Shown: positions 56,481-64,000 of the stretch, piece by piece
Layout of the letters: every line of letters begins with the position of its first letter
How positions within the stretch are numbered: position 1 is the stretch's first letter
DNA from: JBMFOH01 sp049969715 [NCBI: bacterium]
Lineage (GTDB): Bacteria > DUMJ01
Length of the DNA stretch: 64,000 nucleotides
Reading direction: 5' to 3'
Assembly (NCBI GenBank): GCA_049969715.1
Contig: JBMFOH010000003.1
Coordinates: 25,776 to 89,775, forward strand
The notes under the pieces: generated by a model
Told to the model about the DNA's origin: nothing
The model's database searches: none
What the model saw: only the letters and a program-made list of their open reading frames with translations
Made by a program: the position numbers and the translations under genes

Positions 56481-58982
56481 TTATTCCTTCGGTATTACCT
56501 TAGTCAATATTTCCACTGCTTCTCTTGCTAATTTTTCTGCCTGTGTAAGTCTATTCCCTTCGGCGTATATATGAAATTCCGGACGATCAGGATCGGATAA
56601 TACTAGATACCAGCCTTCATCCCTAAGAACCCTTATCCCTTCTGTGTAATCTACCTCATCCTCATATTCCCTTTCTAGCAATTCTCTCATCACTCGCCCC
56701 TTATGTTCCCAGGGGCAACTTACTTCAAACTTTATGAGAGAATAAGGAGGAACTAATGCCCTCAACTGAGAAAGAGGTATGTTTTCTGTAGATAGAAACT
56801 CCAAAAGTTTTGCAAAGCCGAACATTCCATCGTATGTAAATTGAAACAGAGGGAATATCGCACCTCCCCTACCATCGCCAGCAAATACTATGTGATTTCT
56901 CGTTGAGGCTTCCATTATCGCCCTATCAGATGCCTTTGTCCATACTATATTACCGCCATAAGGTTTCAGTCCATCTTCAAATGCCCTAGGAAGATACACA
57001 GGTAAAGCTACATCTTTGGTAGGTTGCGACCTTATAGATAGAAGAGAGAGTATATACGCCAAGTCTTCATCTGGGACGATCTCCCCTCTTTCATCAATAA
57101 TAAAGATCTTTTCCCCTTGACTATCTAAGAGTATGCCCATATCAGCCCTTAAGCTTGTTACTATCTGAGAGAGTTGTCTTATACCTAATAGAAACTCATC
57201 CTTGGTCTTGACAAGTTTTCTCTCATCTATAAATGCATTTACAGATATCACCTCACATCCTAGTCTTCCTAGGATAGAGGGTAGTACAATACTGGTTACT
57301 CCGAAATTGTAATCTATTACGATCTTCTTATTAGAGTTCCTTATCGCATCTATATTTATCTTAGAGAGAAAGCCATGTATATACTCTTCAGTAGCTGTTG
57401 GAGCGTAACTTATCTCTCCAAGCTCATAGAGATATGTTCTTCTTGCATCTTCTCTAATAAATAGATTTTCTATCTTCCTTTCTATATCCCTACTTATAGC
57501 AATTCCTAATCTATCAAAGAATTTTATATCTACACTTCTTGGATCGAAAGGAGAGGTCTGTACTTGAATTCCTCCTGATAATCCTTCTGCCCTTGTAAAG
57601 TATCTAGTGACTGGGGGCGGCACTGTCTGAAGGTCTACCACATTAACTCCGGTGCTAGCGACCCCCGATACAAATGCCCTTTTGATCATCCTAGAGGCCC
57701 TATTTGCATCCCTGCTAGCAGCTACCCTTGATCCCTTCTCTAGTATTCCTCCTAATACTGCCCCTAATTTGACTGCATACTCAGGACCAATCTCTATATT
57801 AGCAAGTCCAAATATCGCTCCATTGGAAAAATGAAGTTTTCTCCAACTCGTCCCCCACACTAGACTTGTAGATAGTATGGTTCCTTTCTCTAGACTCTTA
57901 GATGGCCAGATCTTTACCCCCGGCTTTATAAAACATCCTTCATCTAAAAAGCATTCATCTGAAATTACTGCATTATCTCCTATCCTTACCTTATTTTTTA
58001 CGATAGTTTTCTTTCCTATAATAGCACTACTTATAGTAGTAGACTCACCAATATAGGTATTAGATCCTATGATACTTCTTATAATTAAGGAATTTGCATC
58101 TACCAGAGAATTGTCTCCTATAACAGTATATTCTCTTATTCTGGCAAAGTCCTTTATTTGGCAATTATCTCCTATAACTACTGGTCCTTTTATACTTGTG
58201 GTAGAGGAGATAGCGGTTTCTTTTCCTACCCATACCCCAGGAGAGATCTCTTGTCCCGGAATATTTAACTTTACCTTTCCAGAAAGGGCATCATAATGGA
58301 CCTTCATATAACTTTCTATATTTCCCACATCACACCAGTAGCCGGAAGTAATAAACCCATATAGAGGCTGTTTTTCTTTCAGTAATAGAGGAAATAGATC
58401 ATTGCTAAAATCAAATTCTACCCCTTTTGGGATGAAATCAAAAATCTTTGGGTCTAGGATATATATACCAGTATTTACTGTATCACTAAATACCTCACTC
58501 CACCCTGGTTTCTCTAAGAACCTAACTATCCGTCCTTCCTCATCTGTGATCACTACTCCAAACTCTAAGGGATTTTCTACATGGGTAAGAATTATAGTGG
58601 CTATAGCATTTCTTTCCCTGTGAAACCTTATTGCTTCAGTTAGGTCTATGTCTGTAATTGCATCTCCACTTATTACAATGAATGTATCATCGAAATGCTC
58701 CTCTAGATTTTTTACCCCTCCAGCTGTTCCGGGCAATTTCTCTTCCACTTTAAAGTTTATATGGACTCCAAAGTTAGCTCCATCTTCAAAATAATTCTGA
58801 ATCTGGTCAGGAAGGTAATATAAGTTGCACCAGAGTTCCGTTATATTGTGTAGTTTCAATAGATTTATAATATGTTCCATAATAGGTCTATTTACAACAG
58901 GCATCATAGGTTTAGGCTGAGTAACTGTTAAGGGCCTTAACCGTGTCCCCTCTCCTGCACCTAAAATCATTCCTTTAACCAT
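56481..58982 (-). CDS. Mannose-1-phosphate guanylyltransferase fused to degenerate phosphomannomutase-like domain
   Basis: 833 residues. Domain 1 (about 1-235) is a sugar-phosphate nucleotidyltransferase: MILGAGEGTRLRPLT with the downstream KPMMPVVNRPI. Then left-handed beta-helix hexapeptide repeats (about 245-370). Domain 3 (about 390-833) has the phosphohexomutase layout, but the usual TASHNP is QTSPFDP, the DGDADR metal loop is LDSQGEK, and the RPSGTEP loop is SDPDRPEF, so mutase activity is doubtful. This fusion also occurs in cyanobacteria and actinobacteria. GDP-mannose is the family's common product; glucose is possible. GATC-rich leader, ATG start; a small ORF precedes it. Confidence 0.85.
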   Translation of the reverse strand: MVKGMILGAGEGTRLRPLTVTQPKPMMPVVNRPIMEHIINLLKLHNITELWCNLYYLPDQIQNYFEDGANFGVHINFKVEEKLPGTAGGVKNLEEHFDDTFIVISGDAITDIDLTEAIRFHRERNAIATIILTHVENPLEFGVVITDEEGRIVRFLEKPGWSEVFSDTVNTGIYILDPKIFDFIPKGVEFDFSNDLFPLLLKEKQPLYGFITSGYWCDVGNIESYMKVHYDALSGKVKLNIPGQEISPGVWVGKETAISSTTSIKGPVVIGDNCQIKDFARIREYTVIGDNSLVDANSLIIRSIIGSNTYIGESTTISSAIIGKKTIVKNKVRIGDNAVISDECFLDEGCFIKPGVKIWPSKSLEKGTILSTSLVWGTSWRKLHFSNGAIFGLANIEIGPEYAVKLGAVLGGILEKGSRVAASRDANRASRMIKRAFVSGVASTGVNVVDLQTVPPPVTRYFTRAEGLSGGIQVQTSPFDPRSVDIKFFDRLGIAISRDIERKIENLFIREDARRTYLYELGEISYAPTATEEYIHGFLSKINIDAIRNSNKKIVIDYNFGVTSIVLPSILGRLGCEVISVNAFIDERKLVKTKDEFLLGIRQLSQIVTSLRADMGILLDSQGEKIFIIDERGEIVPDEDLAYILSLLSIRSQPTKDVALPVYLPRAFEDGLKPYGGNIVWTKASDRAIMEASTRNHIVFAGDGRGGAIFPLFQFTYDGMFGFAKLLEFLSTENIPLSQLRALVPPYSLIKFEVSCPWEHKGRVMRELLEREYEDEVDYTEGIRVLRDEGWYLVLSDPDRPEFHIYAEGNRLTQAEKLAREAVEILTKVIPKE

Positions 58983-59007
58983 ATCGATCCCCTCTTTTCT
59001 TAAAGTT

Positions 59008-59166
59008 TTATGCCTGACTAGATGTTTTTGATCCTAACTTTTGGCAATATACGACTTTTTTTGAGCTACATTCGAGTCTACGTGCATCAAGAACCAGAGA
59101 GAGCCACAATCTAACTTCTTCCAATAAGACACCTCTATCTAGATAAGAGACCAGGAAGCTACCCAT
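59008..59166 (-). CDS. Small ORF, 52 aa, upstream of the guanylyltransferase gene
   Basis: Not recognised. ATG at 59166 with a perfect AAAGGAG seven bases upstream and a strong promoter at 59201-59229, so the ORF is probably translated. It encodes 52 residues with an amphipathic middle (EEVRLWLSLVLDARRLEC) and a Ser/Lys-rich end. Two Cys residues, no signal peptide. The stop is 25 bases before the guanylyltransferase ATG. It could be a genuine small protein, a regulatory leader ORF for the downstream gene, or a remnant of a lost gene. CGT and CTC/CTG codons are somewhat less typical of this genome. Confidence 0.5.
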   Translation of the reverse strand: MGSFLVSYLDRGVLLEEVRLWLSLVLDARRLECSSKKVVYCQKLGSKTSSQA

Positions 59167-59200
59167 ATTCAGACTCCTTTAACTCTGTCTTTATATTCTT

Positions 59201-59229
59201 ATTATATCATAATAATAATTAATTGTCAC
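59201..59229 (-). promoter_or_regulatory. Strong extended -10 promoter for the small ORF and guanylyltransferase
   Basis: Minus strand: -35 GTGACA (59224-59229, 5 of 6), 17-bp spacer, TG one base before the hexamer, -10 TATAAT (59201-59206). Start of transcription near 59194. Confidence 0.8.
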
Positions 59230-59234
59230 ACTAC

Positions 59235-59259
59235 ATTAAAAACCTCTAACCTTTTTAAT
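59235..59259. repeat. Inverted repeat between divergent promoters
   Basis: ATTAAAAA (59235-59242), 9-bp spacer, TTTTTAAT (59252-59259): perfect 8-bp arms that exactly fill the gap between the two -35 boxes (59224-59229 and 59260-59265). Candidate operator able to affect both the trp operon and the guanylyltransferase gene, though A/T tracts could also act as UP elements. Confidence 0.6.
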
Positions 59260-59288
59260 TTGACAGGTCATTTTTTCTATGATATACT
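59260..59288 (+). promoter_or_regulatory. Promoter of the trp operon
   Basis: Perfect TTGACA (59260-59265), 17-bp spacer, -10 TATACT (59283-59288). Predicted start near 59295, leaving a leader of about 36 nt to trpE: too short for an attenuator, T-box or TRAP site. Confidence 0.85.
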
Positions 59289-59330
59289 CTTATCCATTAA
59301 ATTAGAATAGTTTAGTAAAGGAGAGAGAAG

Positions 59331-60752
59331 ATGAGAAGAGATGAGTTTTTAGCTCTAGCTGAGCATTATAAAGTTTTCCCTGTATATAAGGATATCATTC
59401 AGGATACAGAGACCCCCATTGGTCTTCTTTCTAGAGTTCTTTCTAACCCTTATGTTTTTCTCCTTGAGAGTATAGAAGGAGGAGAACACCTTGGGAGATA
59501 TTCATTTCTAGGTTGGGATGTGAAAAATGTCTATCAGACATTTGATAATCCCTTTCCATTCTTAGAGAAAGTATTACACCCTTCTTCCTACACTCCTTTT
59601 GATTTTCCAAGATTTTGGGGAGGTATAGTGGGTTATATAAGTTATGATGTGGTTAGGTATCTGGAGAAGCTTCCATCTCTTCTCCGTGACCCTTTAAGGT
59701 TTCCTACAGCTATGTTTATGGAGCCTGATTTTATTGTTGCATTTGACCATGTCAAAAATAAACTTAATGCTATTACTAAGGTGGAATCTTTTGGCAATCT
59801 TGACACCCTTTATAAGGAGGTGGAGGATAAACTTTCTTGGACTCTGAGCGTGATAGAAAAACCTAAAATTGAATTGAATGACCTTAATCCTCTTGAGGAA
59901 TTTCCTATAGAGAAATGTGTTTCGAAAGAAGAATTTATAAGAAGTGTTGAAGTTGCGAGTGAATATATTAGAATGGGAGAAGCATTCCAGATAGTTTTAT
60001 CTCAGAGATTTTTATTTGACTCTACCTATATAGACCCCTTTCAGCTTTATAGGGCGGTAAGGTTTATTAATCCATCTCCATATATGTTCTTTTTAAAATT
60101 TAAGGACGTATATATCATCGGAGCATCTCCTGAGATGCTTGTGAGAGTAGAAGACGGTATGGTAGAGGTAAGACCTATCGCCGGAACTAGAAGGAGGGAT
60201 AAGGACCCTAAGAAAGATAGAATTCTAGAGGAAGAGTTAATAAATAATGAGAAGGAGAGAGCAGAGCACCTTATGCTGGTAGACTTAGGCAGAAATGATG
60301 TGGGAAAGGTTTCCTACCCTGGAACTGTAAAGGTAGAAAGGTTTATGGATATAGAGAGGTATTCACATGTGATGCATCTAGTGAGTAGTATAAAGGGACA
60401 GCTTTCCCAAGGACTGAATTGTGTAGACGCTCTTAAGGCAGGATTTCCTGCTGGTACAGTGTCAGGTGCTCCTAAAGTAAGGGCAATGGAGATTATCGAA
60501 GAGTTAGAGCCTTTTGCTAGAGGACCCTATGCTGGAGGAGTTGGTTATATTACTCCAAATGGGGATATGGATACCTGTATAACAATAAGGAGTATATTCA
60601 TTAAGGATGGGCTAGGTTATACCCAAGCAGGAGCAGGCATAGTTTATGACTCTATCCCTGAATCCGAGTATTATGAAACTATCAATAAGTCTAGTGCTAT
60701 GTTTGAGGCTATCAAATTGGCAGGGAGGAAGAATGGTCCTGTTAGTAGATAA
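59331..60752 (+). CDS. trpE: Anthranilate synthase component I
   Basis: Makes anthranilate from chorismate with TrpG. It is 473 residues. The feedback motif LLESIEGGEHLGRYSFLG near the N-terminus implies inhibition by tryptophan. Catalytic region: SPEMLVRVEDGMVEVRPIAGTRRR (in part SPEMLVRV and RPIAGTRRR), DLGRNDVGKV, GAPKVRAMEIIEELEP. ATG with AAAGGAG upstream. Overlaps trpG by 20 nt. Aminodeoxychorismate synthase is the alternative but the operon settles it. Confidence 0.96.
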   Translation: MRRDEFLALAEHYKVFPVYKDIIQDTETPIGLLSRVLSNPYVFLLESIEGGEHLGRYSFLGWDVKNVYQTFDNPFPFLEKVLHPSSYTPFDFPRFWGGIVGYISYDVVRYLEKLPSLLRDPLRFPTAMFMEPDFIVAFDHVKNKLNAITKVESFGNLDTLYKEVEDKLSWTLSVIEKPKIELNDLNPLEEFPIEKCVSKEEFIRSVEVASEYIRMGEAFQIVLSQRFLFDSTYIDPFQLYRAVRFINPSPYMFFLKFKDVYIIGASPEMLVRVEDGMVEVRPIAGTRRRDKDPKKDRILEEELINNEKERAEHLMLVDLGRNDVGKVSYPGTVKVERFMDIERYSHVMHLVSSIKGQLSQGLNCVDALKAGFPAGTVSGAPKVRAMEIIEELEPFARGPYAGGVGYITPNGDMDTCITIRSIFIKDGLGYTQAGAGIVYDSIPESEYYETINKSSAMFEAIKLAGRKNGPVSR

Positions 60753-61296
60753 CTATGATTCGTTTACATATAATCTGTTTCAATATCTATTAGAGCTAGG
60801 GGAGGACGTACTAACATTTAGAAATGATGAGGTCTCCATATCCGAAATAGAAAAACTAAACCCAAGATGCATAGTAATATCTCCTGGTCCATCTACTCCT
60901 TGGAATGCTGGTATTACAGTTGATCTGGTGAAGAGTTTTTATAATAAGAAGCCAATTCTAGGAGTATGTCTTGGACATCAAGCTATAGCTTACGCCTTTG
61001 GAGGAAACATAACTAGGGCACCTATCCCAGTTCATGGGAAGGTCTCTAAGATCTATCATAATGGAGATATCCTTTATAGAGGCATTTCAACCCCTTTCCT
61101 TGCTACCCGTTATCATTCATTAATTGTTAGAGACCTCCCAAAGGAGTTTTTGGTGTGTAGTTGGACAGATGACAATATAATTATGGGAATAAGACATAAG
61201 GATTATCCTGTTTTTGGAGTTCAATTTCATCCTGAGTCCTATATGACAGAGATAGGTAAAAGGTTATTATCCAATTTTTTAGAGGAGGTAAGATGA
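60733..61296 (+). CDS. trpG: Anthranilate synthase component II (glutamine amidotransferase)
   Basis: Supplies ammonia from glutamine to TrpE. It is 187 residues from ATG 60733, chosen because GGGAGGAAG lies just upstream and the protein begins at the usual VLLVDNYDSFTYNL. Catalytic Cys in GVCLGHQAIAYAFGG and His-Glu in VQFHPES. It may serve folate synthesis too (PabA-like), since one amidotransferase often does both. Starts inside trpE and overlaps trpD by four nt. Confidence 0.95.
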   Translation: MVLLVDNYDSFTYNLFQYLLELGEDVLTFRNDEVSISEIEKLNPRCIVISPGPSTPWNAGITVDLVKSFYNKKPILGVCLGHQAIAYAFGGNITRAPIPVHGKVSKIYHNGDILYRGISTPFLATRYHSLIVRDLPKEFLVCSWTDDNIIMGIRHKDYPVFGVQFHPESYMTEIGKRLLSNFLEEVR

Positions 61297-62267
61297 GTAT
61301 AGAAGTTTTGTCGAGGATTTCTAGAGGAGAGTATTTAGATATAGATACCACATCTAAGATAGTAGAGGAGATAGCCAAAGATTCTATAACTGAGGCACAG
61401 CTTGGAGCCATCTTAATGGGGCTAAGACTTAGAGGGGAGACCCCAGAAGAGATTGCAGGTTTTGTAAGGACATTAAGGAGGATGGCTATAAAGGTACCAA
61501 ATAAGAGATTAGCAATAGATGTCTGTGGGACAGGTGGAGATAGGTCTGGAAGTTTTAATATCTCTACTGCAGTTGCCTTTTTAGTTTCTCACCTTGGAGT
61601 ACCAGTGGCAAAGCATGGGAATAGAGCAGCATCAAGTAACTGTGGAAGTATAGATGTTTTAGAGGCACTTGGAGTTTCCTACCAGAGAGATCCAGAGATT
61701 GTAGCTAAAGAGATCGATGAAAAAGGGCTCTCTTTTATCTTTGCCCCTTATTTCCATCCTGTGATAGGAAAGGTAGCTAAGATAAGGAAGGAGATAGGTA
61801 TTGGTACGATCTTTAACCTTATAGGTCCCTTACTTAACCCAGCTAATCTCAAGGCACAGCTTATAGGCGTATTTAATGAGGAACTGTTAGAGAAAATGGC
61901 TGAAGTGGCAAAATTATTGAATATGCATAGGATAATTATAGTTCATGGGTTGAGAGATCACTTAGATGAGGTTTCTATCTCTGGCCCTACCAAGGTAGCC
62001 TTTGTAGAAAACTCTAATATTGAATATTTTATCTTTAATCCTCAGGATGTAGGGCTACCTACATATACTGTAGAGGAAATAAAGGGTGGTAGCTCAAGAG
62101 AGAATGCAGAGATCATTAGAAGGGTTTTACGAGGAGAAGGTACAGAAGCCCAGAGAAGTGTAGTTTTACTAAATGCTGCCTTTGCTCTATGGGTAGCTCG
62201 GGAAGTAGAGAGCATTGAAGAAGGATTGAAAGTAGCAGGGGGTGGTTTAGATATCTATCTTGGATGA
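61293..62267 (+). CDS. trpD: Anthranilate phosphoribosyltransferase
   Basis: Transfers phosphoribose to anthranilate. It is 324 residues. CGTGGDRSGSFNISTA binds PRPP pyrophosphate; KHGNRAASSNCGSIDVLEALG and GPLLNPANLKAQLIGVF are typical. Overlaps trpG by four nt (ATGA) and trpC by eight nt. Standard position in the operon. Confidence 0.96.
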   Translation: MSIEVLSRISRGEYLDIDTTSKIVEEIAKDSITEAQLGAILMGLRLRGETPEEIAGFVRTLRRMAIKVPNKRLAIDVCGTGGDRSGSFNISTAVAFLVSHLGVPVAKHGNRAASSNCGSIDVLEALGVSYQRDPEIVAKEIDEKGLSFIFAPYFHPVIGKVAKIRKEIGIGTIFNLIGPLLNPANLKAQLIGVFNEELLEKMAEVAKLLNMHRIIIVHGLRDHLDEVSISGPTKVAFVENSNIEYFIFNPQDVGLPTYTVEEIKGGSSRENAEIIRRVLRGEGTEAQRSVVLLNAAFALWVAREVESIEEGLKVAGGGLDIYLG

Positions 62268-63006
62268 GATTGTAGAGGAGAAGAAGAGAGACCTTTTTGC
62301 TTCCAGAAAATTTTTCAAAGAGCCAAAGATGTTAAAATCCAGATTTAAGGATATCTTTAAGAATAATGGGATAAGTCTTATAGCAGAGTTAAAACCAGCT
62401 TCTCCAGTGAAGGGAAAATTTGTCAATCAGGACGAGATCTTTGATATCCTTAAAAGAATCCTTAATGCACCTATAAGTGCTCTCTCAGTGCTTACTGATA
62501 AACATTTTAATGCTACAACGGAGAATATCTCTGTTGTAAAGGCTATGACATCGTTACCTGTACTAAGGAAGGATTTTATTATAGATGAGGTCCAGATATA
62601 TGAATCTAACTTTTACGAGGTAGACGCCCTCCTCCTCATTGCTAGAATTTTGGATAGGGACAAACTCCAGAGACTATATGAACTTACTATTAAATTAGGT
62701 ATTGAACCTATTATAGAGGTATATTCTGTAAGAGAATTAGACAGTGTACTGAAACTTGAACCTAGTATTGTTCTGATAAATAACAGAAATCTAGAGACCT
62801 TTGAGTGCGATATCTCGCATACTGAAGATATTATAAAGTATATACCTTATAATATCTTAGTGATAAGTGCAAGCGGAATTAATACCAGAAATGACGTTCT
62901 AAGATTAGAAACGTTAGGGGTGAAAGGGATACTTGTAGGGGAAGCTATTATGAGTTCAAGCGATCCCAGAAATAAGATAATGGAGTTGATGGGGATTGAG
63001 GCTTAA
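62260..63006 (+). CDS. trpC: Indole-3-glycerol-phosphate synthase
   Basis: Closes the indole ring. It is 248 residues. IAELKPASPVKGKF contains the catalytic Glu-Lys pair, LRKDFIIDEVQIYES the Lys-Asp region, INNRNLETFECD and SASGINTRNDV the phosphate site. TTG start within the end of trpD. Overlaps trpF by 11 nt. Confidence 0.95.
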   Translation: MDEIVEEKKRDLFASRKFFKEPKMLKSRFKDIFKNNGISLIAELKPASPVKGKFVNQDEIFDILKRILNAPISALSVLTDKHFNATTENISVVKAMTSLPVLRKDFIIDEVQIYESNFYEVDALLLIARILDRDKLQRLYELTIKLGIEPIIEVYSVRELDSVLKLEPSIVLINNRNLETFECDISHTEDIIKYIPYNILVISASGINTRNDVLRLETLGVKGILVGEAIMSSSDPRNKIMELMGIEA

Positions 63007-63622
63007 AGTCTGTGGTATAACTAGACTTGAAGATGCAATCTTTGCGAGTCAACTTGGGGTATGGGCGTTAGGGTTTATATTTATCCCTCAGAGCCCTAGA
63101 GTAGTATATACCAGTAGGGTAGAAGAGATTGTTAAGATATTAAATATCTATTGTCCTTCTGTACTAAAGGTAGGGGTCTTTGCTGATAATGATGAGAAGA
63201 CCGTAAGAGATACAGTATCTATCTGTAGCCTTGACATTATACAGTTTCACGGTAAGGAATCTCCTGAATTTACTAAAAGGTTTTCTAATAAAAAGATTAA
63301 GGCATTTATCATAGAAGATAGAACTAATCTTACTAATCTTGTTGAGAATATAGATAGCTATGATGATTGTATTCCTCTATTAGACCTACCGAAGGATAGA
63401 TACGTTCCCTTTAGCACCTTAATAGAAACAGCCTATAAACTTAAAGAGATAGGAAGAAATTTTATACTGGCAGGTGGGATAAGTATTGATAATATCAGGG
63501 AGGTAATTAGCTTAGATCCATTTGCTATAGATATAGCTCGAGGGATAGAGGTTATCCCTGGAATAAAGGATAGAAAAAAGCTAGAAATGCTAGTATCTCT
63601 AGTAAAGAAAGAAGGTAGATAA
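62996..63622 (+). CDS. trpF: Phosphoribosylanthranilate isomerase
   Basis: Amadori rearrangement preceding TrpC. It is 208 residues, a TIM barrel. [14 protein letters not shown] holds the catalytic Cys, VGVFADN and [12 protein letters not shown] follow, and [12 protein letters not shown] supplies the phosphate-binding loop. TTG start inside trpC. trpB begins two bases after the stop. Confidence 0.94.
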   Translation: MRLKVCGITRLEDAIFASQLGVWALGFIFIPQSPRVVYTSRVEEIVKILNIYCPSVLKVGVFADNDEKTVRDTVSICSLDIIQFHGKESPEFTKRFSNKKIKAFIIEDRTNLTNLVENIDSYDDCIPLLDLPKDRYVPFSTLIETAYKLKEIGRNFILAGGISIDNIREVISLDPFAIDIARGIEVIPGIKDRKKLEMLVSLVKKEGR

Positions 63623-63624
63623 TT

Positions 63625-64000
63625 ATGGATAGAGTACCTGATGAAAGAGGATATTTTGGATCATATGGGGGAAGATTTGTGCCAGAAACACTTATTGAAC
63701 CGTTATTAGATCTAGAGGATGCCTATAAGAGGTATAAGTTTGATAGTGATTTTCAGAGGGAGTTACAGTATTATCTGAGAGAATTTGTAGGAAGACCTAC
63801 ACCTCTATACTATGCCAAGCGAATTTCTGAGAGATTAGGATTTAAGGTCTATCTTAAAAGAGAGGATCTTTGTCATACTGGGGCTCATAAGATAAATAAC
63901 TGTATAGGACAGGCGCTTCTTGCTATAAGGATGGGAAAGACTCGCCTTGTAGCTGAGACTGGGGCAGGTCAGCATGGAGTAGCTACTGCTACAGTGGCAA
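63625..64000 (+). CDS. trpB: Tryptophan synthase beta chain (3' end outside window)
   Basis: Condenses indole with serine. 125 codons are visible. [35 protein letters not shown], and [22 protein letters not shown] with the PLP Lys (in AHKIN) show the common TrpB1 type; the window ends within [16 protein letters not shown]. trpA is expected next. The gene follows trpF by two bases. Confidence 0.96.
   Translation, partial: MDRVPDERGYFGSYGGRFVPETLIEPLLDLEDAYKRYKFDSDFQRELQYYLREFVGRPTPLYYAKRISERLGFKVYLKREDLCHTGAHKINNCIGQALLAIRMGKTRLVAETGAGQHGVATATVA

Noticed and set aside
58983-59160. Structured non-coding RNA such as 6S in the guanylyltransferase leader
   Set aside because: No extended pairing was seen by eye, and the small ORF with a good ribosome-binding site explains the region better; folding was not computed.
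59289-59330. Trp attenuator, T-box or leader peptide before trpE
   Set aside because: Only about 36 nt lie between the predicted start of transcription and trpE; no Trp codons, terminator stem or T-box motif.

Overview
This 64-kb window is compact, AT-rich bacterial chromosome with tight operons, many overlapping start and stop codons, heavy use of AGA/AGG and ATA codons, and frequent TTG/GTG starts. It has no rRNA, insertion sequence, prophage or CRISPR array. A Na+-type V-ATPase, 2-oxoacid:ferredoxin oxidoreductase, split glycine decarboxylase, an archease, a DUF4438 protein and Firmicutes-like neighbourhoods (tilS-hpt-ftsH; aroQ-pepP-efp-accBC-asp23) suggest an anaerobic, probably thermophilic, deep-branching bacterium of the Dictyoglomota/Caldisericota/Atribacterota/Thermotogota kind. 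A LolA-like protein and a beta-barrel-like protein hint at an outer membrane. The species cannot be fixed from sequence alone.

Layout. 1-0.6 kb: 3' end of a coiled-coil repeat protein with a nuclease-like tail. 0.6-4.5 kb (+): initiator and elongator Met tRNAs followed by tilS, hpt and ftsH from one consensus promoter. 4.6-25.8 kb (-): a long co-directional train, read from its 5' end as a membrane-tethered solute-binding protein, a flippase-like membrane protein, gyrB, gyrA, archease, nine V-ATPase subunits, rpsU, a C39-like/TPR protein, aldolase, ROK glucokinase, phosphoglucose/phosphomannose isomerase and an orphan sugar-ABC ATPase. Internal promoters subdivide it before the V-ATPase genes, rpsU and the ABC ATPase. 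25.8-28.9 kb: two unknown small genes, then an acyltransferase (NagX-like) and a polysaccharide deacetylase diverging from a perfect palindromic double promoter. 28.9-31.8 kb: copper operon copA-csoR-SHOCT with a CsoR-type operator. 31.8-36 kb: 2-oxoacid oxidoreductase and two envelope proteins. 36-37.6 kb (-): queT, DUF4438 and a small membrane protein. 37.7-44.4 kb: gcvH-gcvPA-gcvPB, PBP1A, a SIMPL protein and an RNase H. 44.4-56.5 kb: zinc alcohol dehydrogenase, class II aldolase, an ABC exporter with an unknown partner, rpsI-aroQ-pepP-efp-accB-accC-asp23, an acetyltransferase, mtnP and mtnA. 56.5-59.2 kb (-): a nucleotidyltransferase/phosphomannomutase-like fusion preceded by a 52-codon small ORF. 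59.3-64 kb: trpEGDCFB, with trpB cut by the window edge.

How it may work together. fba, glk and pgi/pmi with the ABC ATPase form a sugar-uptake and upper-glycolysis block. mtnP, mtnA, the class II aldolase and the alcohol dehydrogenase could together form a methylthioadenosine-to-DHAP shunt. The V-ATPase c subunit carries the Na+-ligand pattern. The most distinctive regulatory signals are the palindromic, mutually overlapping promoters between the acetyltransferase and deacetylase genes, apparently leaderless mRNAs around 25.8-27.7 kb, and two strong divergent promoters flanking an inverted repeat upstream of trpE. All functions are assigned from recognised motifs; no searches were run.
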